A stretch of 64,000 nt of DNA from CALECP01 sp964389925 (lineage in GTDB: Bacteria > Chloroflexota > Anaerolineae > Promineifilales > Promineifilaceae): contig CAYMGE010000004.1 in assembly GCA_964389925.1 (NCBI GenBank), positions 55,788 to 119,787 on the forward strand, given 5' to 3'. This document shows positions 25,019 through 34,456 of the stretch, in pieces. Below the pieces are notes generated by a model that worked only from the letters and a program-made list of their open reading frames with translations, made no database searches and was not told the DNA's origin. Numbering within the stretch: the first letter of the stretch is position 1; the number at the start of each line of letters is the position of its first letter. Made by a program: the position numbers and the translations under genes.

Positions 25019-25471
25019 ATGAAAACTTTTCGCTCAAACTGCCCAATCAATTGCGCTCTCGACATAGTGGGTGACAAATGGACGCTCTTGATTATGCGAG
25101 ATATGCTGGTCGCCAATAAACGAACGTTTAAGGAATTTTCTAGTTCAGATGAGGGCATTGCAACCAATATCTTATCAAATCGTCTAACTCTGCTTGAAGA
25201 ACACGGGATCATTACGAAGCGTAAACTGCCCAGCAACAAAAAGACGAATATCTACGCGCCGACTCAGCGTGGTATCGATCTGCTGCCGATCATTTTAGAG
25301 ATGGCTGCTTGGTCGTTTGGACATAAGGCAAAGTTGAACCCCGATATGTTATTGACGCATCAAGCCAGCGTCGAACTATACCAACAAGATAAAACGGCAT
25401 TTATTGAGCAATTTGGACGTGAGTTTGATGAGTCGGTGATGACGGTGGCGAAGGAAAAATGTTTTCTCTAA
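25019..25471 (+). CDS. HxlR-family transcriptional regulator
   Basis: ATG 25019 (150 aa, MKTFRSNCPINCALDIVGDKWTLL...). HxlR signatures: CPINCALDIVGDKWTLLIMRDML, SNRLTLLEEHGIITKR, and a C-terminal helix region. HxlR proteins sense small electrophiles or redox signals and usually control a neighbouring detoxification gene, here the alpha/beta hydrolase. The matching palindromes at 24064-24115 are the probable operators. Confidence 0.9.
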   Translation: MKTFRSNCPINCALDIVGDKWTLLIMRDMLVANKRTFKEFSSSDEGIATNILSNRLTLLEEHGIITKRKLPSNKKTNIYAPTQRGIDLLPIILEMAAWSFGHKAKLNPDMLLTHQASVELYQQDKTAFIEQFGREFDESVMTVAKEKCFL

Positions 25472-25585
25472 ACCGTTATCCCAACCTGTTCAACGGTGTA
25501 ATTCCCATACGACACAAACGGTTTTCGCAGTTGACATAATGCAATCGCCTTCTATTTTTAGCATGTCTGCTTGTCACATGTGGTC

Positions 25586-25685
25586 AGGACTTACGCAAAA
25601 TAACACGAAGGAGTGCCAGTTCTCACACTTTAAATGTGTAATTTGCGAAATTTTAGGACTGGCAGTCCTAGAATACGTGAGTCTT
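25586..25685. repeat. Possible small MITE
   Basis: Imperfect ends AGGACTTACGCA (25586-25597) and AAGACTCACGTA (complement of 25674-25685) enclose a ~100-bp stretch with the palindrome AGGACTGGCAGTCCT (25655-25669). The end sequence resembles IS ends seen widely in filamentous bacteria. Only 9 of 12 end bases match. Confidence 0.35.
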
Positions 25686-25696
25686 GATGGTGTGAG

Positions 25697-26572
25697 CTAA
25701 AGTGGCGACGCTCCTTGGAGTGTGGTGCGGAACTGGCGCGGGGTTTGTCCTGTTTCGCGTTTGAAGAATCGGCCGAAATAGCTCGCATCCTCAAAGTTGA
25801 TCTGTCGCGCAATCGCCGCCGCCGTTTCGTCTGTATGTGCCAGCAAGCGCTTCGCTTCCAGTACAATGTGGTTGCGTAATATTTCCCCTGCTGTTATCCC
25901 GATTGCGCTTTTAACACTTTTGCTCAAATGTGCCACCGTGACGGCAAGCTGCCGTGCATACCATTCCACTTTGTGTTGGACAATTGCGTGTTGTTCGACG
26001 AGTTGAATGTAGCGGGTGGCGAGTTGTTTTTCGGCCGAAACTCCCACCTCCGCCATATCACGCCCAACTGCTAGTCGCTGCGCCTCAATCAACAATAGCC
26101 GTAACCACGACAGCACTGCAAATGGACGTGCAAAGTGGTCTCGCTGATACTCTTGCTCAAGCCGTTCAAAAACATGCTCAAAGAATGGGATGGTTGGCGC
26201 AGGTGGATTGAGTGCGGACAAGCCGTTGATCGAACGAAAGAAGCTCAGTTGATCGATGAGATGCTGGTCGCCTTTCTCCAAAAGTAGTGAAGCGTCGAAC
26301 ACAACGACGTGTCCTTGAATGGCATCTGCAACATCCCAACAGTGAACCTGACCGGGGCCGACAAAGTGGAGCGAATTCGGCCGAATTTCATCCCCCTCAA
26401 AATCTACATAGTGTATTCCGCTGCCCGCCGTCACCCAGAAAATGACATAAAAGGCGTGACGATGTGGGTTTGGTTGCGTTGCTTGCGGCGGTAGTGATTT
26501 AATGCGCTTTACCTCTAATGGCATGGAATCTTTGTCTGGAGGACTGAATGGGAGTAATGGCACTTTGTTCAT
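25697..26572 (-). CDS. AraC-family regulator (1)
   Basis: 291 aa. N-terminal cupin-like sensor with H/Y-rich FYVIFWVTAGSGIHYVDFEG and RPNSLHFVGPGQVHCWDV; C-terminal HTH_18 with IARQINFEDASYFGRFFKRETGQTP and RQF. Paralogue of the regulator at 27737 (same architecture and closely similar motifs), so the pair probably arose by duplication. Contains three TCGGCCGA sites. The SDR gene lies between the two and is a likely target. Confidence 0.9.
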   Translation of the reverse strand: MNKVPLLPFSPPDKDSMPLEVKRIKSLPPQATQPNPHRHAFYVIFWVTAGSGIHYVDFEGDEIRPNSLHFVGPGQVHCWDVADAIQGHVVVFDASLLLEKGDQHLIDQLSFFRSINGLSALNPPAPTIPFFEHVFERLEQEYQRDHFARPFAVLSWLRLLLIEAQRLAVGRDMAEVGVSAEKQLATRYIQLVEQHAIVQHKVEWYARQLAVTVAHLSKSVKSAIGITAGEILRNHIVLEAKRLLAHTDETAAAIARQINFEDASYFGRFFKRETGQTPRQFRTTLQGASPL

Positions 26573-26876
26573 CTTGCAAATTGTAGCTTATTCGCTCAAA
26601 GATATGAATCACCCTGCCACGCGCCTTCCTTTATCCCAACAAAGTGCCAGAATTAACCAATAGAATGACTCTACAGCAGCAACATTCTCAACTAAACTAC
26701 AGCGATATGAATGCGACACGATAAACACCTTTCTCAAGAAGTATATGCTGCGGCAACCTAAATCACGCAGCCTTGCACAGGGAGGCGATTAGTTATGCCA
26801 ACCTTTCGTGAAATGATTCGAAAGGTTAGGTTATGAAAAACGCTTCGTCTTGGGTGCATGTTTACATAGGAAATTT
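26573..26876. other. Intergenic region between divergent regulator and SDR genes
   Basis: About 300 bp holding the promoters of both genes. An inverted repeat AACCTTTCG/CGAAAGGTT (26800-26827, 10-nt spacer) lies 50 bp before the SDR start; it could be an AraC operator or a terminator stem. Nothing else stands out. Confidence 0.5.
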
Positions 26877-27695
26877 ATGATGATTGAAAAATACATTCTT
26901 CTGACTGGTGGACACACAGGGCTTGGACTCGGCGTAACAAAGAAATTGCTAAAACCAGAGAACAAGATCGGCCTGATTATTCGCAATGAATCAAGAAAAG
27001 AAGCAACGTTGCGTGAGTTAAACGACTTGCCGCAACACTTGATTGACACCATCGACTTTTTCTATGCAGATTTGAGCGACCAAGCGCAGATAAGGACGGC
27101 TGCCCAAAAAATTGGGAACAAATGGCCGCGTATTGATCGTCTTTTCAATAACGCCGCTGTCTTGGTTTCTGGCAGAATGCAATCTAAACAGGGGAATGAA
27201 CTGCATTTGGAAGTGAATGCGCTGGCTCCGTATCTATTGACGACTGAACTCCAGTCACTTTTGCAAAATTCGGCCGATGCCATTGTCATTACAACCGTGA
27301 CCGACGGAATGCACAGACGCAAGTTGCGAACCGATCAAATCCTGAACGATGATTACACATCAACGATGGGACTCTACGCACAGTCAAAACAGGCCGCCAT
27401 GTTGCTGATGAATGATTTGGCCGAAAGTTGGCAAGGTGTCAGGTTTTTGGCGGTTAATCCCGGTCAAAACAAAACCAAAATGACGACAGAGGATGCGCCG
27501 GGAATTCTCAAATATTTGGCACGCCTTTTCTTCAATGAGCCAGCGGTTGGCTCTCAGCGGATTTACAATGCAGGATTTGATGAGCGATTTACATCCCAAA
27601 ACGGCATTTTCATCACGGGTGATAAAGTGGTCGCTGTCAGACACGGATTAAGCACGTCAGACAAAGACGCATTGTTAGCAGGCATCTACATTTAA
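26877..27695 (+). CDS. Short-chain dehydrogenase/reductase
   Basis: 272 aa from ATG 26877, with AGGA 6 nt upstream. SDR signatures: cofactor motif TGGHTGLG, DRLFNNAA in strand 4, and the YxxxK pair in YAQSKQA near residue 160. C-terminal region carries a substrate loop. Substrate and cofactor preference are unknown. It is flanked by two AraC paralogues and lies divergent to the first. Confidence 0.88.
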   Translation: MMIEKYILLTGGHTGLGLGVTKKLLKPENKIGLIIRNESRKEATLRELNDLPQHLIDTIDFFYADLSDQAQIRTAAQKIGNKWPRIDRLFNNAAVLVSGRMQSKQGNELHLEVNALAPYLLTTELQSLLQNSADAIVITTVTDGMHRRKLRTDQILNDDYTSTMGLYAQSKQAAMLLMNDLAESWQGVRFLAVNPGQNKTKMTTEDAPGILKYLARLFFNEPAVGSQRIYNAGFDERFTSQNGIFITGDKVVAVRHGLSTSDKDALLAGIYI

Positions 27696-27736
27696 GCAGA
27701 ATTCCAACGCGAGGCAGCAGCTTACAACAGAACATC

Positions 27737-28618
27737 ATGAACCACGATGCTATCCCAACCTATCGTTTACCGACGACCACAACACTAGAGTTGCCCTTGG
27801 TCGTTTCGCGGCTCATGCCAGATCGGTCGGTCGAGTGGGACAGCGTGCCAGACCGCCACACTTTCTACGCCATCTTTTGGATCACAGGAGGAGACGGACA
27901 GCACGTCATCGACTTTACTAGACACGATATTCGGCCGAATTCCCTCTTTCTTCTCCGCCCCAATCAGACCCATTTCTTTGATGTGCGTCAACCGATTGAT
28001 GGACATACGCTATTTTTCAACGAAACAGTCGTTTACCGCGATACGCTTACGCGGCAGATGGCAAAACTGTTCTATCTGACTGAACAGCATCCAGCCTACT
28101 ATCCTACACCGCGCCAGTCGGATGGACTGACGACGACGATGGCGCAGCTTCATCGTGAGTTTCATGCGGATGACATGGAACGTGTCGATGCAATCTCGCA
28201 CTTAATCCAATATCTGTTTATCCAAATTCAACGCATCTATCAGCAAGCGGTATTGGATGGTCACACAGAGGCAGAGACGAAATTAACCGCCGAATTCCAA
28301 CATCTGGTGGCACAGCAATTTGCGACACATCATCGCCTGAATGAGTATGCAAGCCAGCTTGGCGTGAGCAGCGGTCATCTTAATTCACAGGTCAAGGCGG
28401 TCACTGGTCGTCCCGCCTCCGCGCATATTCGCCAGCGCATCATGGTCGAGGCGATGCGGCTTTTAACCCACACAGAGTTGAGCGCGGCCGAAATTGCGTG
28501 GCAAATTGGGTTTAAGGACAATGCGTACTTCGGCCGATTTTTCAAGCGTGAGGTTGGGCAGACTCCCCTTGACTTTCGTCGCCAAAGATACGAAAAGTAC
28601 CATCATCCCTCCCCATAG
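27737..28618 (+). CDS. AraC-family regulator (2)
   Basis: 293 aa. Cupin-like N-terminus (FYAIFWITGGDGQHVIDF, RPNSLFLLRPNQTHFFDV) and HTH with ASQLGVSSGHLNSQVK and IAWQIGFKDNAYFGRFF. Same order and spacing as the regulator at 25697, starting 42 bp after the SDR stop in the same direction, so it can be in the SDR operon. Two TCGGCCGA sites. Confidence 0.9.
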   Translation: MNHDAIPTYRLPTTTTLELPLVVSRLMPDRSVEWDSVPDRHTFYAIFWITGGDGQHVIDFTRHDIRPNSLFLLRPNQTHFFDVRQPIDGHTLFFNETVVYRDTLTRQMAKLFYLTEQHPAYYPTPRQSDGLTTTMAQLHREFHADDMERVDAISHLIQYLFIQIQRIYQQAVLDGHTEAETKLTAEFQHLVAQQFATHHRLNEYASQLGVSSGHLNSQVKAVTGRPASAHIRQRIMVEAMRLLTHTELSAAEIAWQIGFKDNAYFGRFFKREVGQTPLDFRRQRYEKYHHPSP

Positions 28619-28676
28619 TCCTATCTGTCAAACGGGCTTGTGGTCTAAAATACCATAAACTTAATGGAGAAAACTA

Positions 28677-29102
28677 ATGGACTTCAAGACGTTACTCAAA
28701 TCAAATCCAACTCGCTACGATCTCGCTATCACAATTGTGCGCGTCGTCGTCGGCATCACCTTTTTTATGCACGGCTACCAAAAGCTGTTCCAAATGGGCA
28801 TTGGCGGGGTGGGCGGCTTTTTTGGCAGTTTAGGTATTCCAGCGGCAGGGCTAATGGCGGCCGTGGTCACCTTTCTTGAGCTATTGGGCGGACTCGCGCT
28901 GATCCTCGGCATCGGCACGCGAGTTGCAGCACTTTTGTTATTGGTAAACATGCTCGCAGCGATGTTCCTCGTACATATTTCAAATGGATTCTTTGTCAGC
29001 AACAACGGCATTGAGCTGGTCTTTATTTTAGCTGGCGCATGTGCAGCACTGGCACTTTCTGGCCCGGGTCAATACTCATTAGATGAACGGGTTGCGACCT
29101 GA
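28677..29102 (+). CDS. DoxX-family membrane protein
   Basis: 141 aa with four predicted membrane helices. Signatures: RVVVGITFFMHGYQKLF near residue 25 and a Gly-rich GGLALILGIGTR. DoxX-type proteins act with quinone or redox stress systems. Follows the AraC regulator by 58 bp, so it may be the end of that unit. Confidence 0.87.
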   Translation: MDFKTLLKSNPTRYDLAITIVRVVVGITFFMHGYQKLFQMGIGGVGGFFGSLGIPAAGLMAAVVTFLELLGGLALILGIGTRVAALLLLVNMLAAMFLVHISNGFFVSNNGIELVFILAGACAALALSGPGQYSLDERVAT

Positions 29103-29156
29103 GTGCCGTGGTTCAAGCTGACTGCGAGTAGAGAGTCAAAAGTTACTGATTTTCTG

Positions 29157-29202
29157 CGGTGCGTGGTGCGTGACTAGAGATTTTCACGCACCACGCACCA
29201 CG
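29157..29202. repeat. Inverted repeat of GTGCGTG units
   Basis: CGGTGCGTGGTGCGTGA (29157-29173) and the complement (29184-29202) form a stem of about 15 bp over a short gap, just after the DoxX gene. Made of tandem GTGCGTG-type heptamers; family of the arms at 5196, 38028 and 44911. Confidence 0.65.
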
Positions 29203-29222
29203 TTTGATTTATAGGAGACACA

Positions 29223-29903
29223 ATGACAAACAGAATAGAATTGATCCTCATACTCATCACTGTTGGAATCTTTTTGAGCGCGTGTTCGGGCAACTCAGAA
29301 CAGCTTGGGGAGGGAGTGGAAGCGACGATAACGACAGAATCTGCAATAAATGAACAGCCGACAGAATCGACCGAAACGCCAGCGACACCAACGGATGAAC
29401 CAACAACAATGTCTGACCCAACTGTTTTTCCATTACCAGAACGTGCAGGCGCACGCACACAAACTACTGGCACTGTTCCGCATGTACAAATTGATGTGGA
29501 GCCAGTGACGACCGTTAATGATGAACTGTATCGTCGGGTCTTTGCCTTGCCAGGTGTGGAAGATCGGCCGACCGTTGTCTCTTTGCCGGGAGCGCGAGGG
29601 ATGTGGTTAAGCGATGATCTTGCGCTGGTTCACCCAGAAGCGATTGTCAATGGGCGAGAATTTGCCCACATTCACCCCGACGGCAGTTTGCACGCGCCCT
29701 TGCCATTCGAGCGAGCATTGGAAGTTGCTGAAAAAGGATGGGGAGAGCGGCATCCATGGGCTGACGAACGCGAGGGCTGGGACGGATTTGTAATGCTATT
29801 TACACCGCAATCAATGGACGAGCTTGATGTGATATTTCAACTGATCGTCGAATCTTATAATCACGTAACGGGGGAAACCGTTCAAGCCGCAGATTTTGAG
29901 TAA
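29223..29903 (+). CDS. Lipoprotein with a luciferase/phospholipase-like domain
   Basis: 226 aa. Lipobox ILSAC-type: ILILITVGIFLSAC, cysteine at residue 21. A Thr/Glu-rich linker is followed by a domain reading VEDRPTVVSLPGA, FAHIHPDGSLHAPLP and EKGWGERHPWA. The HIHPDGSLH block is that of the domain called Luciferase (DUF5519 group), whose function is mostly unknown. Likely anchored outside the membrane. Confidence 0.72.
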   Translation: MTNRIELILILITVGIFLSACSGNSEQLGEGVEATITTESAINEQPTESTETPATPTDEPTTMSDPTVFPLPERAGARTQTTGTVPHVQIDVEPVTTVNDELYRRVFALPGVEDRPTVVSLPGARGMWLSDDLALVHPEAIVNGREFAHIHPDGSLHAPLPFERALEVAEKGWGERHPWADEREGWDGFVMLFTPQSMDELDVIFQLIVESYNHVTGETVQAADFE

Positions 29904-29945
29904 GCCCTTACTAAATGCCAAAACGGATCGCAACAGAGGATTACG

Positions 29946-30160
29946 ATGAAACAACAAATTATTCTGCCCGGTGCAGGCACAAATTACGATGGGGCAGACA
30001 GCACTGCACGCACATGGGCGGGCCGCAATGCGGGCTGTTGCTCGTCGCCGTCGCCTTACGCAACGCCAGCGGGTATGCCGTCGCCTTTGCGGGGTCAATT
30101 GCGGGAAGTCAGCGACATCCTCAACGATGTTGTTGTGCCTATGGCGCAATCGTCAGTAGA
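29946..30160 (+). pseudogene. Possible remnant of a small membrane-protein gene
   Basis: MKQQIILPGAGTNYDGA in one frame, then a hydrophobic GLLLVAVALRNASGYAVAFAG segment in another, suggest a frameshifted membrane protein. No intact ORF and no TCGGCCGA. Low confidence; overlaps the end of TetR. Confidence 0.25.
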
Positions 30161-30729
30161 GATATAACGGTATTGGTTAGGGTTTCGGCCGAAATTCCCC
30201 TATCCCCGCGCGACCACTGCAAGGCCGACCCAAAAATAGTCCAACTGTAGGCGATGGCGGTGATTTCGGCCGAATCGATTGTAGACAGTTCTGCCCAGTG
30301 TAAAAGGATTTCGTAAATAAGCGGCTGAACATACCGTGCAATTGGTGCATGGTCGTCGCTATGTTGTGGCGCATACTTGTCATCAAACGCCTCAAGAAAC
30401 TCACAGGTCGCCAACATCAACAGCCGCAAATGCTCAGATGTGAACCCATCACACGTTTTGATTTTGCGCTCCATTACCTCTCGAAACGAGCCGCGTATCA
30501 TATATTCCAGAAGCCTGTACTTGTCCTCAAAATGCGCGTAGAAGGTGGCGCGATTGATAATCGCCTTTTCCGTAATTTCCTGTACGGTAATCTGACTAAA
30601 CGATTTTTGACGCATGAGCGTACACATCGACGCGGTTAAATCGCGTCGGGTACGGATGATTCGGGGGTCGAGTTTCTTCTGATTAGGCAACATTTTTCGC
30701 TTTTTGTCGTTTAACTCATCACTTTCCAA
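30139..30729 (-). CDS. TetR-family regulator
   Basis: 196 aa. N-terminal HTH: TRRDLTASMCTLMRQKSFSQIT, then ITEKAIINRATFYAHFEDKYRLL. Starts at 30729 or at Met13 (30693). Divergent from a DoxX-like gene 98 bp away; between them direct repeats ACAACAG and an imperfect CAAC-N4-GTTG palindrome near 30793 are candidate operators. Two TCGGCCGA sites at the C-terminal end. Confidence 0.87.
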   Translation of the reverse strand: MESDELNDKKRKMLPNQKKLDPRIIRTRRDLTASMCTLMRQKSFSQITVQEITEKAIINRATFYAHFEDKYRLLEYMIRGSFREVMERKIKTCDGFTSEHLRLLMLATCEFLEAFDDKYAPQHSDDHAPIARYVQPLIYEILLHWAELSTIDSAEITAIAYSWTIFGSALQWSRGDRGISAETLTNTVISLLTIAP

Positions 30730-30827
30730 AAATTGTCGGTTGTGTCACGCATTCAACAACAGTAGCATTGTAACCAACAAATGAAACTTACACAACAGTT
30801 GTTGATAAACAATGACAAGGAAATCCA

Positions 30828-31205
30828 ATGAACATTGCATTATGGATATTACAAGGATTGCTCGCCGTTATGTTTTTGATGGCGGGAATGATGAAGGCGA
30901 CAAAGTCAAAAGAGGGGCTAAAAGAGGCTGGTGGCGAGAGAATGGCGTGGGTCGATTCCGTTTCAGCCAGCAACGTCAAGCTGATTGGTGTGCTAGAAAC
31001 AGTCATTGCGGTCGGCTTGATCTTGCCACAGTTGACGGGCATTTTGCCTTGGCTAACGCCACTCGCAGCGGTCGGATTTGTTTGCACAATGATCGGCGCG
31101 GCGATCCTGCATGTCCAACGTGGTGAATCACCCGCGATGAATGTCGTGCTTTTGTTATTGGCGGCGTTCGTGGCGTATGGTCGGTTTGTGCTGATTCCCG
31201 CATAA
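30828..31205 (+). CDS. DoxX-like membrane protein (2)
   Basis: 125 aa, four hydrophobic helices, with FLMAGMMKATKSKEGLK at the N-terminus (DoxX-like/DUF pattern) and LVKLIGVLETVIAVGLI. Divergent from TetR and 42 bp upstream of a pirin gene, so likely part of a TetR-regulated redox operon. Confidence 0.82.
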   Translation: MNIALWILQGLLAVMFLMAGMMKATKSKEGLKEAGGERMAWVDSVSASNVKLIGVLETVIAVGLILPQLTGILPWLTPLAAVGFVCTMIGAAILHVQRGESPAMNVVLLLLAAFVAYGRFVLIPA

Positions 31206-31247
31206 TCTCTGTGTCACAAAACAATCACCGTTTGCGGAGGTCATATT

Positions 31248-32012
31248 ATGTTTGATACCGTCATTCGCGGACAATTGCCGAAACAGGATTTGATGTTGCT
31301 TTCGGCCGATAATTTTCCCACCATCAACCCCGTCCACTGGCTCACCAGTCACTTTGCCGTCGGAGGTTATAGCTCTCTGCAACGTCTCAGCGGCATGTTG
31401 ACCGCCCACATGACCCAAATCAAGCCACACAACGGCTTCCCTTGGCATCAACATCGCGGGCTGGAAATCTACACCTACGTCATCGACGGCGAGCTATACC
31501 ATGAAGACTCGACGGGGGGCAAAGGCACAATTCGGGCGGGCGAAGTCCAACGCATGTTCTCTGGCAATTACATCCAACATCAGGAACTCAATCGCGGTGA
31601 CGACTATGCCCGCGTCATCCAAATTTGGTACGTTGCTGAAACAAAGTATATGGGGCTTGCCCCTCAATACGAGCAAATCCCGCTCGAAAAGATGCCGCCG
31701 CGCACCGTTGGCGATGGTATTGTGCGCGACATCATTGGTGAAAACGGCGCGACTGATTCACACGTCAACGCCCGTCTCACAAATACGATTATCCCTGCTG
31801 GTGGTCAAGCGGCCTTTGAACGACCGCGTAAGGGGGAGGATTTGTTTCTCTATGTTGTCAATGGCAGCGGCACCGCGAATGGTGCAATCAAACCCACGCC
31901 GCTCGGACTGTATGATGTTGTCCTCGCCACGCCCAACGCGACTGCCCTCACCTTTACGGCAGGTGCGGAGCCGCTGAACTTCCTTTCTTTCTACTTGCCC
32001 TCATTTTTATGA
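31248..32012 (+). CDS. Pirin-family protein (cupin)
   Basis: 254 aa. Pirin metal site: FPWHQHRGLEIYTYVIDGELYHEDS, then MFSGNYIQHQE. The HxH and the final H-x-E supply the usual His/Glu ligands. Pirins are iron- or nickel-binding; many act as quercetinases or quinone-responsive regulators. Follows the DoxX-like gene; a terminator hairpin (32032) ends the unit. Confidence 0.9.
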   Translation: MFDTVIRGQLPKQDLMLLSADNFPTINPVHWLTSHFAVGGYSSLQRLSGMLTAHMTQIKPHNGFPWHQHRGLEIYTYVIDGELYHEDSTGGKGTIRAGEVQRMFSGNYIQHQELNRGDDYARVIQIWYVAETKYMGLAPQYEQIPLEKMPPRTVGDGIVRDIIGENGATDSHVNARLTNTIIPAGGQAAFERPRKGEDLFLYVVNGSGTANGAIKPTPLGLYDVVLATPNATALTFTAGAEPLNFLSFYLPSFL

Positions 32013-32031
32013 GCCAACAGGAATGCGAAAA

Positions 32032-32057
32032 CGGCAACCCGATGATTAGGGTTGCCG
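32032..32057 (+). terminator. Terminator hairpin after pirin
   Basis: CGGCAACCC and GGGTTGCCG with an 8-nt loop, 20 bp after the pirin stop. No U-run follows. Confidence 0.5.
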
Positions 32058-32214
32058 CTAACACACCATAACGACCGTTATACCTCATGCTCGAATGAGC
32101 CAACTAGTAACCATGGCTGATCAAAATCAACTTTGATCCCGTGCCGCAAGCCGTCGGCGGCGACCCAGCCGCCCAGCAGGTGCTGCAAGGCAATAGCTAG
32201 TCGCTATCCGTGCA

Positions 32215-32673
32215 TCAGTTGCGCTTCTTCAAGGACAGCACCAACATGACAATCGCTACCACGGGGGAAATCATGCTGCCGATTGCGCCGGGGGCTGTGC
32301 CGACTGTTTCGAATGGCTTATAGAGGCCAAGCAATAACCGCCCCATCCATTCCACAAAAATAAAAAGCCACATCAGCGGAACCAGCGATTGATACCGCCA
32401 CAGCGTCAGCACATAAAGCAAGCCAAATAGCAGTTGAGTCAAGCCCCATTGGGCGAACATGCCAATGATGACGGTGGTGGCATCGGCCGAAAACGCATCC
32501 AGCGGAATCGTCGCAATCGACTGTGCGCCACCGTCGGGGAGAAAGATGTGGGCGAGGGATCGGCCGATTGTCAAAATCGTCATGCCAACAAACACCCACT
32601 TCGCAATCGGATGACCGCGATACTGGTTTGTAATTGGTTGAGGAAGTAATGCGTCAAACATACGGTAGGCCAT
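32215..32673 (-). CDS. Small multi-pass membrane protein
   Basis: 152 aa from ATG 32673 (MAYRMFDALLPQP), with AGGG upstream; a longer start at 32703 would overlap the previous gene more. About four membrane helices. Acidic/Gly-rich loops, no recognised domain. Two TCGGCCGA sites at 32485 and 32561. Operon with the gene above (14-bp gap to its stop). Confidence 0.65.
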   Translation of the reverse strand: MAYRMFDALLPQPITNQYRGHPIAKWVFVGMTILTIGRSLAHIFLPDGGAQSIATIPLDAFSADATTVIIGMFAQWGLTQLLFGLLYVLTLWRYQSLVPLMWLFIFVEWMGRLLLGLYKPFETVGTAPGAIGSMISPVVAIVMLVLSLKKRN

Positions 32674-32686
32674 TACATCACCCTGC

Positions 32687-33112
32687 TCATCCTGTGACAA
32701 CAATCATTACAACACCGATCAGAGAGATGAGGATCGCACTCCACCAGCGGAGATAGAATTTGGGTTCACCGCTTCCACTCTGCAAAACGGCTTCCATTTG
32801 CCCCAAGCGCACCAGCATGAAAACAGCGACCCCAACAAAGACGAGCATCGCCGTTCCAAAGCCATGGTGAAACGAATGAAAAATGTTGAGGATAAGCACG
32901 GCGACGGCCGACCCTCCCAAAATTTGGGGCGTAATCGATTTGGCGACCCCGAATAGGAGGATGAGCGCAGCCACTATGCCAACGATGTTGCCCGTCACGC
33001 GCACTGGTTCAACCATATCAGCGCGGACATGGACAAAGATATCAAAAAGGTTCCATGCAATTAACAAGATCGGTAACCACTGAAATTTGCGATTTGCGTT
33101 TTCTGTTTTCAT
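32687..33112 (-). CDS. Small membrane protein
   Basis: 141 aa, four hydrophobic helices; FHSFHHGFG in the middle is His-rich and might bind a metal or heme. Runs in the same direction as the 152-aa membrane protein after it. No family recognised. Confidence 0.65.
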   Translation of the reverse strand: MKTENANRKFQWLPILLIAWNLFDIFVHVRADMVEPVRVTGNIVGIVAALILLFGVAKSITPQILGGSAVAVLILNIFHSFHHGFGTAMLVFVGVAVFMLVRLGQMEAVLQSGSGEPKFYLRWWSAILISLIGVVMIVVTG

Positions 33113-33176
33113 CCTGTATCTCCGACCTGATAGTGATTGTTTCCCATTTTGGGAAATCGTTTTTTAATCATCAGGT

Positions 33177-33929
33177 TTAATTTTCTACTTTCGGGCATTC
33201 ACGAGCGCGGTTATCAAACGCACTGACTTCTTCCTCGCAGGTAAAGTCGAGTACAAAACCCTCTTCGAGGGTCAGATCGATTTCCCCTTCGTCTGGGTCG
33301 AGGTTGATTGGCTGTAGCCGTGTCACATTATAGGTCACCGTCCCATCATCATGAAACACAGGTGTGCGGTGATTGCCCATCCATGTACCCGTTTCGGCAT
33401 CAATAATGCCGCCGACTTTCATCGTCAACCGATCATCAAGCAAAATCCCATCTACCCAGATGCAGTCGTCATAACTTTCTTTTGGGGTCAGCTCGCAGTT
33501 GTCATATCCTTCACCGTCGAGAATCCAAGCGTGTTCGACCCACCATTCCCCTGTGCCATCTGCTTCCATCAACTTTTCACCACTGCCGTTGAGATAAACC
33601 GCATCGGGATGGAAGCAGACCGTCTCACCATTGCGACCTTCGGTACATTCGCCGGGGCCGACTTGCGGTGGCGAGATGATTTGACCCAACGCTTTGCTCT
33701 GTGCGAAGACAGTGACACTGTTTGTCGCCGCGTCAATGTGCATATCGTTGATAACGGTGATTGAAACGGGGTTGTCTGGTATATCGACCTTCGTTACCCA
33801 GTAACCATCGTGATAGTCGATTTGGCTTGTTAGTTCAAAAGGGGCAACTTGCTGATTTGAGCACCCACTGATTATTAGGATTGTGAAGAGGAGGATACTA
33901 ATTGCGAGTAGTTTTGATGAGGTAGTCAT
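33177..33929 (-). CDS. Lipoprotein, unknown
   Basis: 250 aa from ATG 33929 (MTTSSKLLAISILLFTILIISGCSN), with AGGTGG 7 nt upstream. The lipobox cysteine is at residue 23. Beta-rich body with four or more Cys; no known domain. It precedes two membrane-protein genes in the same direction, 65 bp away. Confidence 0.7.
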   Translation of the reverse strand: MTTSSKLLAISILLFTILIISGCSNQQVAPFELTSQIDYHDGYWVTKVDIPDNPVSITVINDMHIDAATNSVTVFAQSKALGQIISPPQVGPGECTEGRNGETVCFHPDAVYLNGSGEKLMEADGTGEWWVEHAWILDGEGYDNCELTPKESYDDCIWVDGILLDDRLTMKVGGIIDAETGTWMGNHRTPVFHDDGTVTYNVTRLQPINLDPDEGEIDLTLEEGFVLDFTCEEEVSAFDNRARECPKVEN

Positions 33930-34202
33930 TTTGTTCCACCTGATTTCTCCTGATAAGTTGCGATTTGTAGGCAGGAACCGTGGCAACCACATAGATATGA
34001 ACTATTTGTCCCATATAATTGTCAGAAGTATAGTTTGAGGATGAGAATAGCTTCAAGCGTTTTTAGAGATATGGGACAGGAGGGGCGGTTTTGTACCACA
34101 TAAAGAATGATCAACGGGCGCAGCGTTCGGCCGAAACCCCACCCATCTCAAGAAATACACGCAGAGCGATAATATTCCAGTTATTACGCAAATAATCTAG
34201 CC

Positions 34203-34456
34203 ATGAAGCAACTGGCTAAAGCATTGCAAACGATTGAGAATCTGCCTAAATCTGCCATTGAGCGATTTGTTGTACTTGCTCGTCGAATGGAGATAACGAA
34301 GGGGAGCTATTTCATTCAAGAGGGTGCCAAAACCAATCGACTTGGTTTTGTGGAGCGCGGGCTGTTTCAAAACGCCTATTCAACTGAAAAAGGGAATACG
34401 TGTACGTTTGGTTTTTCGGCCGAAAACGGCTTCCTCTATGAATGTCAGGCGATGCG
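34203..34456 (+). pseudogene. Crp/Fnr-type regulator, truncated by an IS
   Basis: The first 84 residues look like a cyclic-nucleotide-binding regulator: AIERFVVLARRMEITKGSYFIQEG, then RLGFVERGLFQNAYS. The C-terminal DNA-binding part is missing: at 34457 the reading frame enters the inverted repeat of an ISKra4-like element and stops within it. TCGGCCGA sites at 34127 (just before) and 34416 support a native gene. Confidence 0.8.

Noticed and set aside
32080..32205. Minus-strand stretch reading LAIALQHLLGGWVAADG-like text
   Set aside because: It looks like a gene remnant but has no start and no recognised family, so it is not listed.
33139..33156. TTTCCCA/TGGGAAA hairpin with T-run
   Set aside because: Strand of the T-run does not fit the genes on both sides, so a terminator role is not supported.
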